Source: Teichococcus wenyumeiae (GTDB lineage Bacteria > Pseudomonadota > Alphaproteobacteria > Acetobacterales > Acetobacteraceae). From it: a stretch of DNA of 64,000 nucleotides. Below, piece by piece: positions 24,707 through 34,438 of this stretch (the stretch's first letter is position 1; every line of letters starts with the position of its first letter). The stretch spans positions 162,690 to 226,689 of the forward strand of contig NZ_RFLX01000007.1 of assembly GCF_003696345.1 (NCBI RefSeq), read 5' to 3'. The notes beneath the pieces are model-generated. The model was not told the origin of the DNA. It did not search any database and was given only the letters and a program-made list of their open reading frames with translations. The position numbers were made by a program, and so were the translations under genes.

Positions 24707-27124
24707 TCATGCGACATGACGGCCACCCTCCGGCGCGGCGAAGAACAGGGTGGCCAGTTGCTCCGGCGGCATCGGGCGCCCCAGCAGGAAGCCCTGCACG
24801 GCGTCGCAGCCCAGTTCCGTCAGCAGTGCCAGTTGCTCCGGCCGCTCCACCCCCTCGGCCACCACCTCGGCCCCCAGGCCATGCGCCAGGCGGACAATGG
24901 CATCCACGATCCGCGCGCTGCTGCCATCGGGCGAGAGATCCTGAATGAAGGCGCGGTCCACCTTCACCACGTCGAAGGGCAGTTGCTGCAGATAGGCCAG
25001 CGAGGAATAGCCGGTGCCGAAGTCATCCAGCGCCACCCGCACCCCCCGCGCCCGCAGCGCGGCCAGGGCATCACGGGCGGCGGCGGCGTTGCGGATCAGC
25101 ACCCCCTCCGTCACCTCCACCTCCAGCAGCGCCGCCGGCACGCCGGAGGCCGCCAGGGCTTCCTCCACCAGCGCCACCGCCTGATCGCTGGCGAAATGCA
25201 GGGCGGAGAGGTTCACCGCCACCGGCAGCACCAGCCCCTGTGCCTGCCAGGCGCGGATCTGTTCGCAGGCCCGGTGCAGCACGAAACGGGACAGGCTGGC
25301 GGCCATGCCCGCCTCCTCCGCCAGCGGCACGAAGTTGGCGGGGGAAACGGCACCACGCCGGGGGTCGTCCCATCGCAGCAGCGCCTCGCAGCCGAAGGGC
25401 AGGCTGGCGCCGGGGCGGAACTTGGGTTGGAAGACGAGGCGGAGCGCCGTCTCCTCCTCCAGCGCCTGCCGCAGGTCGGCTTCCAGGGCGCGGCGCTCGG
25501 CCAGCGCGGCTTCCATCTCGGGGGAGAAGGCCAGGGCCCGCCCCTTCCCCTCCTGCTTGGCGTGATGCAGCGCGATCTCCGCCCGCTGTTGCAGCGCCTC
25601 CGCCGTGAAGCCCTGGGCCGGCGCCAGCACGCTGCCGATGCTGCCGCCGCAATGGACGGTGCAGCCGTCAATGACAAAGGGGCGCGCCAGCATGGCCACC
25701 AGCCGGCCCGAAAGCCGCGCCGCATCCGCCGGGCCGCCGATATCGGCCTGGATCACCGCGAATTCGTCGCCACCCAGCCTAGCCAGGGTGTCGCCAAGGC
25801 GCAGGCAGGCCCGCATCCGCTCGGCCGCCGCCAGCAGCAGCCGGTCGCCGCCATGGTGGCCGAGGCTGTCATTCACATCCTTGAAGCGGTCCAGGTTGAT
25901 GCAATGCAGCGCGAAGCCACGCTCCCCTTGCCGCTGCCGCACCGCTGCCAGGGCCTGCCGTAGCCGGGTGCCGAAGAGCAGGCGGTTGGGCAGGCCGGTC
26001 AGCACGTCGTGCTCGGCCAGGTGGCGCACGCGGTCCTCGGCCGCCTTGCGGCTGGTGATGTCCAGCGCGACATGCACCACCCGCCCGGGGCCGCCCTGGC
26101 CATCATCCACCGGGGCGGCGGTGGCCAGCAGGATGCGCTGCTGTCCTTCCTGGTCGGTGGCCAGATATTCGGCGAAGGGTTCGGCGGCATGGCCGTGCAG
26201 GACGCGCTGCAGCCCGGCATCCATGGTCACCCGCAACGCCGCCGGCTCCCGCCCGATCACCGTCGCCTCTGCCCCCAGCCCGTGGAAGCGGGCATAAGCC
26301 TCGTTGAAGAAAAGGTAGCGGCCCTGCCTGTCATAGGCGCTGACCATAGCGGGCAGGCTATCGATCAGCACGCGCAGCGTCCGCTCGGCCTCCCGCTGCC
26401 GCAGGGCGGCGGCATGGGCGCCCAGCAGGTGCCGCCGCGCCCGGCGCGACTCCAGCGCCAGCAGCGCCGTCAGCAACCCGGCCGAGACCAGCAGCCCCAG
26501 CATGCAGGTCAGCAGCGTCCAGTGCAGGCTGTGCAAACCGCCCACCACATCGCCCGCCGCCGCCTTCCGCTCCAGCTGCGATTGCTGGTTGGCGCGCAGC
26601 AGAAGCTGCTCCGCCCGGCCGAGCGCCGCGACGATCTCGGCCTGCACCCCGGCCTCCCCAGCCAGCAGGCGGGCCAGCAGCGGCCCCGCCGGCGCCATCG
26701 CCGCCGCGATCTCGGGCAGCTGGTCCAGCTCGGCATGTTCGCCGGGGCGGTCGCCGCTGCTCAGCAGGTCGATCCGGCTCAGCAGGATCTCGAATTGCAG
26801 CGACACCGCGGCGGCATCGGCCTTGCCGGCCAGGAAGCGATCCAGCAGCGCCAGGGTGCGGATGATCTCGATCTGCGCCTGGCTGGCCATCCAGAGGCCG
26901 CTGCGCTGCACCCGTGCCTCCATCCTGTACTGGGAGGAGACATTGAGCAGCGACACGCCCAGCGACACCACGAAGAGCAGGCTGGCGACGCCGAGGCTGA
27001 ACTGGAAGACCCGCCGCCGCGCCGCCGGGCCGGCGAGGAACTGCCTCGGCCAGTTCCCCCTGACCCAGGCCCCGCGCCGCCGGCGGCCGAGCCGGGACAG
27101 CACCCCGGTGCTGTCGGACATCAT
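24707..27124 (-). CDS. Membrane-bound PAS-GGDEF-EAL c-di-GMP enzyme
   Basis: 805 residues. Two transmembrane helices ([20 protein letters not shown] near residue 45 and [20 protein letters not shown] near 210) enclose a helical periplasmic sensor domain. After a linker come a PAS domain (about 245-360; [20 protein letters not shown]), a GGDEF domain with an intact LGGDEF near residue 450, and an EAL domain from about 570 with [40 protein letters not shown] and VQGFLLGRP. Both the cyclase and phosphodiesterase motifs look intact, so the net activity cannot be told. The ATG pair is 7 bases after a small exported gene, suggesting cotranscription. Confidence 0.93.
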   Translation of the reverse strand: MMSDSTGVLSRLGRRRRGAWVRGNWPRQFLAGPAARRRVFQFSLGVASLLFVVSLGVSLLNVSSQYRMEARVQRSGLWMASQAQIEIIRTLALLDRFLAGKADAAAVSLQFEILLSRIDLLSSGDRPGEHAELDQLPEIAAAMAPAGPLLARLLAGEAGVQAEIVAALGRAEQLLLRANQQSQLERKAAAGDVVGGLHSLHWTLLTCMLGLLVSAGLLTALLALESRRARRHLLGAHAAALRQREAERTLRVLIDSLPAMVSAYDRQGRYLFFNEAYARFHGLGAEATVIGREPAALRVTMDAGLQRVLHGHAAEPFAEYLATDQEGQQRILLATAAPVDDGQGGPGRVVHVALDITSRKAAEDRVRHLAEHDVLTGLPNRLLFGTRLRQALAAVRQRQGERGFALHCINLDRFKDVNDSLGHHGGDRLLLAAAERMRACLRLGDTLARLGGDEFAVIQADIGGPADAARLSGRLVAMLARPFVIDGCTVHCGGSIGSVLAPAQGFTAEALQQRAEIALHHAKQEGKGRALAFSPEMEAALAERRALEADLRQALEEETALRLVFQPKFRPGASLPFGCEALLRWDDPRRGAVSPANFVPLAEEAGMAASLSRFVLHRACEQIRAWQAQGLVLPVAVNLSALHFASDQAVALVEEALAASGVPAALLEVEVTEGVLIRNAAAARDALAALRARGVRVALDDFGTGYSSLAYLQQLPFDVVKVDRAFIQDLSPDGSSARIVDAIVRLAHGLGAEVVAEGVERPEQLALLTELGCDAVQGFLLGRPMPPEQLATLFFAAPEGGRHVA

Positions 27125-27130
27125 CAGCGC

Positions 27131-27331
27131 CTATCCCAGTGACAGGCGGCGGAGCTGCCAGCCGGCGCGCTGACGCACCCGCCGCCACCCGTAGCAGGAC
27201 AGGACGGGCCGGAGCGGCCTGCGCGGCAGGTTGCCATCGGCGGCCAAAATGGCTGAAGCAGCGGGCTGTGCCACCGCTGACCGACCGGTCAGCAAAGCGG
27301 CGGCAGGGAGAACGAGGCGGCGGCGGCGCAT
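27131..27331 (-). CDS. Possible small exported protein upstream of the GGDEF/EAL gene
   Basis: 66 residues with a good CAGGAAG site before ATG 27331. The start MRRRRLVLPAAALLTGRSAVA looks like a signal peptide. The rest is short and basic (LRPVLSCYGWRRVRQRAGW) with one cysteine. The stop is 7 bases before the GGDEF/EAL start. No family recognised. It could be a small sensor or lipoprotein-like partner, the remnant of a periplasmic binding protein, or merely a chance frame; composition alone does not decide. Confidence 0.35.
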   Translation of the reverse strand: MRRRRLVLPAAALLTGRSAVAQPAASAILAADGNLPRRPLRPVLSCYGWRRVRQRAGWQLRRLSLG

Positions 27332-27418
27332 CGGGCAGGCTTCCTGAAGCAGCGCGCCTGGTGGCGCGGTGACCCCAGACTGCGCCTCCCAGGTAAACAG
27401 GGCGTGAAGTCGGGGGCT

Positions 27419-30400
27419 TCAGCCCGCCCCCTGCCCTTCCACCATCTCCACCGCCGCACCGAGATCCACCGAGAGCAGCCGGCTCACCCCGCGCTCCTGC
27501 ATCGTCACACCATAAAGGCGGTGCATCCGCGCCATGGTCAGCGGGTGGTGCGTCACCACCAGGAAGCGGGTGCCGGCCTCGCTGGCCATGATCTCCAGCA
27601 ATCCGCAGAGCCGCTCCACATTCGCGTCATCCAGCGGCGCATCCACCTCGTCCAGCACGCAGACAGGCGCGGGCTGGCAGCGGAAGACGGCGAAGATCAG
27701 GGAGAGCGCCGTCAGCGCCTGCTCCCCGCCCGAGAGCAGGGACAGCGCCGAGAGCTTCTTGCCCGGCGGCTCGGCATAGATCTCCAGCCCGGCTTCCAGC
27801 GGGTCGTCGCTGCCCACCAGCGCCAGATGCGCCCGCCCGCCGCCGAACAGCTTGGTGAAGAGCGCCCGGAACTCGGAATCGACGCGGTCGAAGACGGCGC
27901 GCAGCCGCTCCCGCCCCTCCCGGTTCAGATGCCCGACGGAGCCGCGCAGCTTGGCGATGGCACTGGCGATCTCGTCGCGCTCGCGGTCGATGCCGCCGAT
28001 GCGCTGCTCGATCTCCGCCATCTCCTGCTCGGCGCGCAGGTTCACCGGGCCCATGTCCTCCCGCTCCTTGGCCAGCCGCTCGGCCTTGCGGCGGGCGCGT
28101 TCCTCAGCGGCGTCGGACAGGTCCTCCGGCGCCGGGGGCAGCGGGGTGGCCTCGCCCAGGCGCTCGGCCATGCGGGCGGCCAGGGCCTCGGCGGCGGCCT
28201 CGGCCTGCCGCACCTCGGCCTCCGCCCGCACTTGCGCCTCGCGCGCGGCCGCAAAGGCGGCATCGGCGTTGCGGCGGTTCTCGGCGGCGCCGCGTTCCTC
28301 GGCCTCGGCCTCCCGCAGCGCCTTGGCCAGGGCGGCATGGGCGGCCTCGGCTTCCGCCAGCACGCGGCCGGCGGCGGCGCGGCGGGCAGTGGCTTCCTCC
28401 GGCGCGGCCAGGGCAGCCTCGCGCGCCGCCCCGGCCTCGGCCGCGCGGGCGGCGATGCGCTCGCGCTGCGCCGTCGCCTCGGTGGCGCGCTGGGACCACA
28501 GGGCGCGCTCCTCGCCAATGTCGGCCAGCCGCGTTCCGGCCCGCTCCGCCTCGGCGGAGAGCGCGGCGGCGGCATCGCGGGCGGCGGCGGCGCGGGCACG
28601 CAGGGCGGCCAGCTCGGCGCGGGCCTTCTCCACCCCGGCGCGCAGTTTCTCGAGGTCCGGCTGAGCGGCCTCGGCCTTGCGCGCCTCGGCCAGCAGGCGC
28701 TCGGCCTCGGTGGCCTCTTCAGCCATCCGGGCCAGTTGCGGCGCCAGGGCGGCCAGGCGGCTCTCCACCTGCGTGGCACGCTGGGCCAGCCGTGCCTCCT
28801 CCCCGCGCGCCGCTTCCAGCGCGGCTTCGGCACGGCGGCGGGCTTCGCGGGCCGCTGCCTCGGCCGATTGGGCCTCGGCTTCCTGCCGCGCGGCGGCATC
28901 GCGGGCGGCACGGCTGGCGGCGGGGTCGTCGAGGCTGGCCAGGGTGGCGGCCGCGGCGTCCCGCGCTGCCTCGGCGGCGGCAAGATCGGCGGCCAGCCGC
29001 TCAAGCTGCGGCCCCAGGGCGGCGATACGGCTATCGGCCTGCGCTGCGCGGGCATTCAGGCGCTGCGCCTCGTCCCGCGCGCGGCTCAGCGCCGTTTCGG
29101 CGGCGCCGCGCGCGCCGCGGGCCGTGGCTTCGGCGGCGGCGGTTTCCGCCTCGGCCCGGCGGGCGGCTTCCACCGCCGCGCGAGCCTCGGTGGCCTCGGT
29201 CTCGGCGGTGGCCAGTGCGGCTTCGGCGGCCCGCAGGCGGTTGCGCTGCGTCAGGCGCACGGCGCCGGGGCTGGGCGCACCGGCCTTCACGCCATGCCCG
29301 TCCCAGCGCCAGAGCGCGCCATCCCGCGACACCAGCGATTGCCCGGCGGAAAGCCCGGCCTGCAAACCGGCGCCATCCGCGCCTTCCGGCAACAGGAAGA
29401 TCTGCGCCAGGGCGCGGGCGAGTTCCGCCGGCGCCTCGATCAGCTCCGCCAGCGGCGTGGTGCCGGCCGGCGCGGCCACGGCGCCCAGGGGTGGCAGCAG
29501 GCGCCAGTGGCGCGGCGCGGCCGGGTCGGCGGGGCTTTCCAGCCCCTCGCCCAGCGCGGCGCCCAGCGCGGCTTCCAGCCCCGGCGGCACCGTGATGGCA
29601 TCCAGGATCGGCGCGCTGGCCGCCGGCTCGCGGGAGCGCAGCAGGTCCATCAGGCCCTGGCGCTCGGCGGCGGCGCGGGCACGGGCGGCGTCCTTGGCAC
29701 CCGCGGCGGCACGCGCCTCAGAATGCGCCGAGGCGGCGGCGGCCCGCGCGGCCTCGGCACCGGAGAGCGCCTCGCGCGCCTGCGCCAGCGCGGCCTCAGC
29801 GCTGGCGGTCGAGGCACGGGCGGCCTCCAGCTTCTCGGCGGCGGGGCGCTCGGCGGCGGCGGCGTCGCGCTCGGCGGTGAGGCGGGAAAGCTGCGCGGCC
29901 ACGGAACGGGCACGCCCATCGGCGCTGTCCCGGTCCTGGATGGCGCGGGCGCGGGCGGTCTCGGCCTCCGTCACGGCGCGGCGGGCGGTGGCATGCGCCT
30001 CCTGCGCGCGGGCACGGGCGGCTTCCGCTTCCTCCAGCGCGGCGCGGGCGGCGGCCAGGGCGGCTTCGGCCTGCTCGCGCGCGGCCTGGGCGGCGGGGAT
30101 GGCCTCCGGCGGCAGGCGCTGCGCCTCGGCAGCCGCATGCTCGGCGGCCAGGGCCTCGTGCTGCTTGCGCAGGCGCTCGGCGCGCTGGGTGGCGGAAGCC
30201 AGCTCGGCGCCGATGCGCGCGGCCTCGGCGGCGGCGGCGGCGGCGGCCTCGGCGGCGCGGTCGGCGGCGCGCTCGGCCTCGGTGGCGGCTTCGCTGGCCT
30301 CGGCCTGCTCGGCCTGGGCGGCTTGCAGGCGCGCGGGCAGCGCGGCGCGCACGGCTTCCAGCGCGGCGGCCTCGGTGGCCAGGCGGCCCTCGGCCTCGGT

Positions 30401-31576
30401 GGCGTCGCGTTCCTGGCGCGTGGCGTGCTCAAGGTCGCCGGCCAGTTGCTTCAGGCGCGCCTCGGCCTCGTCCAGGGCGGCGCGGGCGCGGCTTTCCTCG
30501 GCCTGGAGGTTCTCGGCCTCGACGCGGCGCCGCTCCAGGGCGGTGCGGGCGGCAGCCTCGGCCTCACGCGGGGCCGGAAGGGCGCGTTCGGCGGCGAAGG
30601 CGCGGGTGGCGCCGGCCGTGGCGGCTTCCTCGGCGGCCTTGGTGGCGGCCTGGGCCTGGGCATAGGCGCGCTGGGCGCCGGTCAGCGCCGCCTCGGTGCG
30701 GGCCAGCAGCAGCGCGAACCACTCGGCCTCCGCCTGCCGCGTCAGGCCGGAGAGGTTGCGGTAGCGGGCGGCCTGCCGCGCCTGCCGTTGCAGCGACTGC
30801 CGCTGCACGTCCAACTGGCCCTTCAGGTCCTCGGCGCGGGTCAGGTTCTGCTCGGCCTGCCGCAGCTTCAGCTCGGCTTCGTGCTTGCGGGCACGCAGGC
30901 CGGCGATGCCGGCGGCTTCCTCCAGCACCTGCCGCCGTTCCTCGGGCTTGGCGGCGATCAGCGAGGCGACGCGCCCCTGGCTGACCATGGCGGAGGACCG
31001 TGCGCCGGAGCCGATATCGGCAAACAGCGTCTGCACATCGCGGCCGCGGGCCTCGCGCCCGTTGATGCGGAAGCCGGTGCCCTCCCCGCGCACGATGCGG
31101 CGGGTGATCTCCAGCTCGGCCACCTGCTGGTTGGGCGGGGGCGCGAGCCCGGCCGCATCCTCCAGCAGCAGCGTCACCTCGGCCTGGTTGCGGCCGGCGC
31201 GGGTGGTGGTGCCGGCGAAGATGACATCGTCCATCTCGCCGCCGCGCATGGCGCGGGCATTGGTCTCGCCCATGGCCCAGCGCAGGGCTTCCACCACATT
31301 GGACTTGCCGCAACCATTAGGCCCGACCACGCCGGTCAGGCCGGGCAGCACTTCCAGCGTGGTGGGCTCGGCGAAGCTCTTGAAGCCGGCGATGCGCAGC
31401 CGGACCAGGGTGGCGCGCAGCGCGGCGGCGCGGGCGGCGGCCTCGGTCGCGGCATCGCGCGCGGGCGCGGCCTCCGCCTCGTCGGTGGTGGGTGCCTGGG
31501 TCTCGCCCGGGCCAGCAAGCTGGTCCGGGGTATCGTCCTGCGGGGCGGCCATGGCCGCCTGATCAGCCTCGCTCAA
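27419..31576 (-). CDS. smc: Chromosome segregation ATPase SMC
   Basis: 1385 residues, longer than the usual 1150-1200. It begins with a TTG overlapping the dsbA-like stop; ATG 31552 is an alternative 8 codons in. An Asp/Ala-rich extension of about 50 residues precedes LRIAGFKSFAEPTTLEVLPG. Walker A GPNGCGKSN is near residue 85. Very Ala/Glu/Arg-rich coiled coils flank a small hinge (about 600-760), and the C-terminal head has LSLLSGGEQALTALSLIFAV with the signature motif and VCVLDEVDAPLDDANVERL with Walker B. It forms the condensin ring with ScpA/ScpB for chromosome compaction and segregation. The unusual length lies in the Ala-rich coiled coils and hinge flanks. Confidence 0.96.
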   Translation of the reverse strand: MSEADQAAMAAPQDDTPDQLAGPGETQAPTTDEAEAAPARDAATEAAARAAALRATLVRLRIAGFKSFAEPTTLEVLPGLTGVVGPNGCGKSNVVEALRWAMGETNARAMRGGEMDDVIFAGTTTRAGRNQAEVTLLLEDAAGLAPPPNQQVAELEITRRIVRGEGTGFRINGREARGRDVQTLFADIGSGARSSAMVSQGRVASLIAAKPEERRQVLEEAAGIAGLRARKHEAELKLRQAEQNLTRAEDLKGQLDVQRQSLQRQARQAARYRNLSGLTRQAEAEWFALLLARTEAALTGAQRAYAQAQAATKAAEEAATAGATRAFAAERALPAPREAEAAARTALERRRVEAENLQAEESRARAALDEAEARLKQLAGDLEHATRQERDATEAEGRLATEAAALEAVRAALPARLQAAQAEQAEASEAATEAERAADRAAEAAAAAAAEAARIGAELASATQRAERLRKQHEALAAEHAAAEAQRLPPEAIPAAQAAREQAEAALAAARAALEEAEAARARAQEAHATARRAVTEAETARARAIQDRDSADGRARSVAAQLSRLTAERDAAAAERPAAEKLEAARASTASAEAALAQAREALSGAEAARAAAASAHSEARAAAGAKDAARARAAAERQGLMDLLRSREPAASAPILDAITVPPGLEAALGAALGEGLESPADPAAPRHWRLLPPLGAVAAPAGTTPLAELIEAPAELARALAQIFLLPEGADGAGLQAGLSAGQSLVSRDGALWRWDGHGVKAGAPSPGAVRLTQRNRLRAAEAALATAETEATEARAAVEAARRAEAETAAAEATARGARGAAETALSRARDEAQRLNARAAQADSRIAALGPQLERLAADLAAAEAARDAAAATLASLDDPAASRAARDAAARQEAEAQSAEAAAREARRRAEAALEAARGEEARLAQRATQVESRLAALAPQLARMAEEATEAERLLAEARKAEAAQPDLEKLRAGVEKARAELAALRARAAAARDAAAALSAEAERAGTRLADIGEERALWSQRATEATAQRERIAARAAEAGAAREAALAAPEEATARRAAAGRVLAEAEAAHAALAKALREAEAEERGAAENRRNADAAFAAAREAQVRAEAEVRQAEAAAEALAARMAERLGEATPLPPAPEDLSDAAEERARRKAERLAKEREDMGPVNLRAEQEMAEIEQRIGGIDRERDEIASAIAKLRGSVGHLNREGRERLRAVFDRVDSEFRALFTKLFGGGRAHLALVGSDDPLEAGLEIYAEPPGKKLSALSLLSGGEQALTALSLIFAVFRCQPAPVCVLDEVDAPLDDANVERLCGLLEIMASEAGTRFLVVTHHPLTMARMHRLYGVTMQERGVSRLLSVDLGAAVEMVEGQGAG

Positions 31577-32211
31577 GCGCCAGCGGCTTCGCCGGCCAGC
31601 TGCGCGAAGCGGTCATAGCCGATCGCGCCGGGCTGCGGCTTCTTGCCGAAGACAAAGGTCGGCGTGGAGCTGACGTTGAACTCCTGCTGCCCCTTGGCGC
31701 GCGCCTCCAGGATGCCGCGCGCCAGGTTCTGGTCGGCCACGGCCTTGTCCACCTGCTCCCGCGTCATGCCGGCCAGGGCGGCGATCTTGGCGATCTCGGC
31801 GATCGGGTCGCCGCCGCGCGTGAAGGCCCAGCGCTCCTGGCTGGCGAAAAGGGCGCTGATGAAGCCTTCGTAGCGCTCGGCCGGCAGGCTGCGGGCCACC
31901 TGGGCTGCGGCCAGGGCGAGCTGGTCCAGCGGGAAGTCGCGCCAGACCATGCGCACGGTGCCGTTGGCCACCAGCTTCTCCTTCACCTGCGGCCAGGTTT
32001 CCTTGTGGAAGGCGGCGCAGTGCGAGCAGGTCAGGGAGAAATATTCGATCACCGTGGCCTTGGCATCGGCTTGGCCGGCGGTGCGGTCTTCCAGGCGTGG
32101 GTCGCCGTTCACCGGGGTCGTGCCCTGGGCATGGGCGGCACCAGCGGACAACAACGGCAGAGGCGCCAGCACGGCGGGCGCCAGCAGCAGCGAACGGCGG
32201 GAGATGGTCAT
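31573..32211 (-). CDS. DsbA-family thiol-disulfide oxidoreductase
   Basis: Periplasmic thioredoxin-fold protein, 212 residues from ATG 32211 (AGGAGG upstream). The signal peptide MTISRRSLLLAPAVLAPLPL continues to SAGAAHAQ; the SRRSLLL start could be Tat-like. The active site is CSHC (Cys62, Cys65) in EYFSLTCSHCAAFH, and the cis-proline is in SSTPTFVFG. The intervening helical insert (QLALAAAQVARSLPAERYEG) matches the DsbA/DsbG-like 'thioredoxin_4' group. Its stop overlaps the smc start. The order DUF721-dsbA-smc beside mutY is common in related alphaproteobacteria, although the functions are unrelated. Confidence 0.9.
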   Translation of the reverse strand: MTISRRSLLLAPAVLAPLPLLSAGAAHAQGTTPVNGDPRLEDRTAGQADAKATVIEYFSLTCSHCAAFHKETWPQVKEKLVANGTVRMVWRDFPLDQLALAAAQVARSLPAERYEGFISALFASQERWAFTRGGDPIAEIAKIAALAGMTREQVDKAVADQNLARGILEARAKGQQEFNVSSTPTFVFGKKPQPGAIGYDRFAQLAGEAAGA

Positions 32212-32303
32212 CCAAGGCCTCCTGTCGGGGCAAAGATTCACGGGCACGGGCGGCGCCCGCATGCCCCGACAGATAGGGGCGGGACAGGCCCGCCGCCAGC
32301 GCC

Positions 32304-32834
32304 TCAGCCGGGGCTTCGCCGCCCCCGATAGACCCCCTGCGCCAATCTTGCCAGAGCCTCCCGCAATTGCGGGTCCTCCACGCTCTGCAAGGCAGTGGAC
32401 ACCGTTTCGGGAAGCGCCACCGGCTTGGGCGGCGGCGCGCGGCGGGCGGGCGGCGGCACCACGCCCTGCACGAAGCGCAGCCTTTGCACCAGCGCATGGC
32501 CCATGGCGGAATTGACCTTGCCGATCAGCTGCGGCGCCAGGTGCTGCAATTCCATGGCCACGGGGCCGGAGCAGGCGATGGTCAGCGTGCCGCCCGTCAG
32601 CCCGCGCGGGATGGTCTGCGCCGCCAGCACCGGCCCGACCACGGAAGGCCATTCCGCGATCAGCTGCGCCGCCGCCGGCGAGCGCTTCTTGAAGGCTGGG
32701 CGGGTGACCTGCGGTATCACCGCGCCCAGCAGGCGGGGGCCACGGTCGGTGCGCCAGCCCGGCAAAGATGCTTCTGGGGTGGATTTCTGACGGGCGGGGC
32801 TTGATCCGCGGCCGCCTTGGCCCTCTTCCTTCAT
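32304..32834 (-). CDS. DUF721 (DciA-like) protein
   Basis: 176 residues. The DUF721 core is visible as AAQLIAEWPSVVGPVLAAQT, IPRGLTGGTLTIAC, and ELQHLAPQLIGKVNSAMG. The family includes DciA, a loader of the replicative DNA helicase in bacteria without DnaC; a role in replication initiation is plausible but not proven for this branch. The N-terminal 30 residues are Lys/Arg/Gly-rich and probably disordered. The C-terminal part (PPPARRAPPPKP and the last 30 residues) is outside the core. It is 92 bases upstream of the dsbA-like gene and divergent from mutY with almost no spacer. Confidence 0.82.
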   Translation of the reverse strand: MKEEGQGGRGSSPARQKSTPEASLPGWRTDRGPRLLGAVIPQVTRPAFKKRSPAAAQLIAEWPSVVGPVLAAQTIPRGLTGGTLTIACSGPVAMELQHLAPQLIGKVNSAMGHALVQRLRFVQGVVPPPARRAPPPKPVALPETVSTALQSVEDPQLREALARLAQGVYRGRRSPG

Positions 32835-32836
32835 CC

Positions 32837-33895
32837 GTGTTGCCCGCCGCTTCCCTGCTGCTCGAATGGTATGACCGTCACCGCCGCGCCCTGCCCTGGC
32901 GCGAAGGATCGGGCGATCCTTACCGTATATGGTTATCCGAGGTCATGTTGCAGCAGACCACGGTGGCCGCCGTCGGGCCGCGCTGGCGACGTTTTCTCGC
33001 GCGTTTCCCGAGTGTTGAGGCCCTGGCCGCCGCGCCCTGGGCCGATGTGGCGGAGGAATGGGCGGGCCTCGGCTATTACGCCCGCGCCCGCAACCTGCAT
33101 GCCTGCGCCCAGGCCGTGGTGGCACGCGGCGGCTTTCCGGACACGGTGGAAGGGCTGCGCGCCCTGCCGGGCATCGGCGCCTATACCGCCGCCGCCGTAG
33201 GCGCCATCGCCTTCGGGCGGGAGGTGGTGCCGCTGGATGGCAATGTGGAGCGCGTGACCTCCCGCCTCGCCGCCGTGGAGGCGCCGCTGCCCGGCGCCCG
33301 CCCGGCGCTGGCCGCCCTGGCGCAGCAATGGATGGAACAGCCGGCGGCGCGGGAACGGCCCGGCGATTTCGTGCAGGCGATCTTCGACCTCGGCGCCACC
33401 ATCTGCACCCCGCGCAACCCGGCCTGCGCCCTCTGCCCCTGGCGCCAGGGCTGCGAGGGCTTCCGCACCGGGCTGGCCCCCAGCCTGCCGCGCAAGGCGG
33501 CGAAGAAGGCGCGGCCGCTGAAGCGCGGCGTGCATTTCCTGCTGCTGGACGGCACCGGCCGGCTGCTGCTGCGCCGCCGCCCGCCCAAGGGCCTGCTGGG
33601 CGGCATGCTGGAACTGCCCGGCACCCCCTGGCGGGAAGTGCCCTGGACGGAACCGGAGATCACCCCCTTCGCCCCCGTGCCCGGCCTGTCCTGGCAGGTG
33701 CTGGAGGGCGAGGCGAAGCACGGCTTCACGCATTTTGAGCTGCACATGGCGCTGCGCGCCGCCACCGCCCCGCCCGGCGCCCACCTGGACGGCGACTGGA
33801 TGACGGTGGAGGCCGCCCGCGCCGCCCTGCCCGGCACCATGCAGAAGCTGCTGGACCTGGCGCGGGCGGAAGGCGCGCTGCCGGGCGGCGCCTGA
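32837..33895 (+). CDS. mutY: A/G-specific adenine glycosylase MutY
   Basis: Removes adenine mispaired with 8-oxoguanine. 352 residues from GTG 32837; an in-frame ATG at 32768 would overlap the DUF721 gene and adds no family sequence. The catalytic Glu35 is in WLSEVMLQQT, the helix-hairpin-helix is LPGIGAYTAAAVGAIAFG, and Asp134 is in VPLDGNVERV. The 4Fe-4S cysteines are C190, C197, C200 and C206 with C-x6-C-x2-C-x5-C spacing. The C-terminal Nudix-like domain (LLLDGTGRLLLRRRPPKGLL) that reads 8-oxoG is present. Divergent from DUF721, with only 2 bases between the chosen starts. Confidence 0.94.
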   Translation: MLPAASLLLEWYDRHRRALPWREGSGDPYRIWLSEVMLQQTTVAAVGPRWRRFLARFPSVEALAAAPWADVAEEWAGLGYYARARNLHACAQAVVARGGFPDTVEGLRALPGIGAYTAAAVGAIAFGREVVPLDGNVERVTSRLAAVEAPLPGARPALAALAQQWMEQPAARERPGDFVQAIFDLGATICTPRNPACALCPWRQGCEGFRTGLAPSLPRKAAKKARPLKRGVHFLLLDGTGRLLLRRRPPKGLLGGMLELPGTPWREVPWTEPEITPFAPVPGLSWQVLEGEAKHGFTHFELHMALRAATAPPGAHLDGDWMTVEAARAALPGTMQKLLDLARAEGALPGGA

Positions 33896-34429
33896 TCAGC
33901 CGCCGGCCGGAGCATCCCGCGACAGGCGCTGCGCCGCCGCGACGCCCTGCGGGAAGCCGGAGCGGTTGCTGTAGTCGCGCCCCGGGCCGGAGGGCCGGCC
34001 ATGCCGCGCCGTCAACTGGCTGGTGCAGAGCACGTCCAGCACGGTGACGCCGATCACCGCCAGCAAGGCCAGCTGCACATTCTCCCGCTTCGGGTTGTTG
34101 GGCAGCGCGGCCATCAAGGTGGCGATATCCACGGCATCGCCGGCGATGCGGCTGGCCACGCCCGGCACCGGGTTCACCGAAAGGCAGGCCATGCCGGAGG
34201 CGATCTCCCGCACGCCATAGCCGCGGATCAACCCTTCTGCCCCCTGCATGCCCAGGGATCGCGCCAGACTTCTGGCGGCAAAGAGTTCCATCAGGCCGAG
34301 GCCGATGCTGAACCAGCCCAGCCCGCGCGCCATCTGGTCTGGCGCCGCGAGCGAGCTTGGCCCGGTGGAGAGCACCTTCGGGTCGCCGGGGGAGCGGGTG
34401 ATATCGGCGGCTCTGGTCAGTATGTTCAT
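33896..34429 (-). CDS. Membrane protein paired with a zinc alcohol dehydrogenase
   Basis: 177 residues with GAGGTG before the ATG. The core has two to three hydrophobic helices (LGWFSIGLGLMELFAARSLA; IASGMACLSVNPVPGVASRI; LALLAVIGVTVLDVLC). In other alphaproteobacteria this membrane unit is often found alone or fused to an SRPBCC domain ('cyclase/dehydrase' annotation), and beside a zinc-dependent dehydrogenase, as here; that link is from memory. The stop touches the mutY stop (converging). Nine bases separate it from the dehydrogenase gene, so the two form an operon. No catalytic motif; function unknown. Confidence 0.7.
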   Translation of the reverse strand: MNILTRAADITRSPGDPKVLSTGPSSLAAPDQMARGLGWFSIGLGLMELFAARSLARSLGMQGAEGLIRGYGVREIASGMACLSVNPVPGVASRIAGDAVDIATLMAALPNNPKRENVQLALLAVIGVTVLDVLCTSQLTARHGRPSGPGRDYSNRSGFPQGVAAAQRLSRDAPAGG

Positions 34430-34438
34430 GTCAGCACC

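Noticed and set aside
27404..31618. A plus-strand open frame of about 1400 codons opposite smc
   Set aside because: It is an antisense shadow of smc, Gly/Leu/Arg-rich, with no known domain and no ribosome binding site; long shadows are expected at this GC content.
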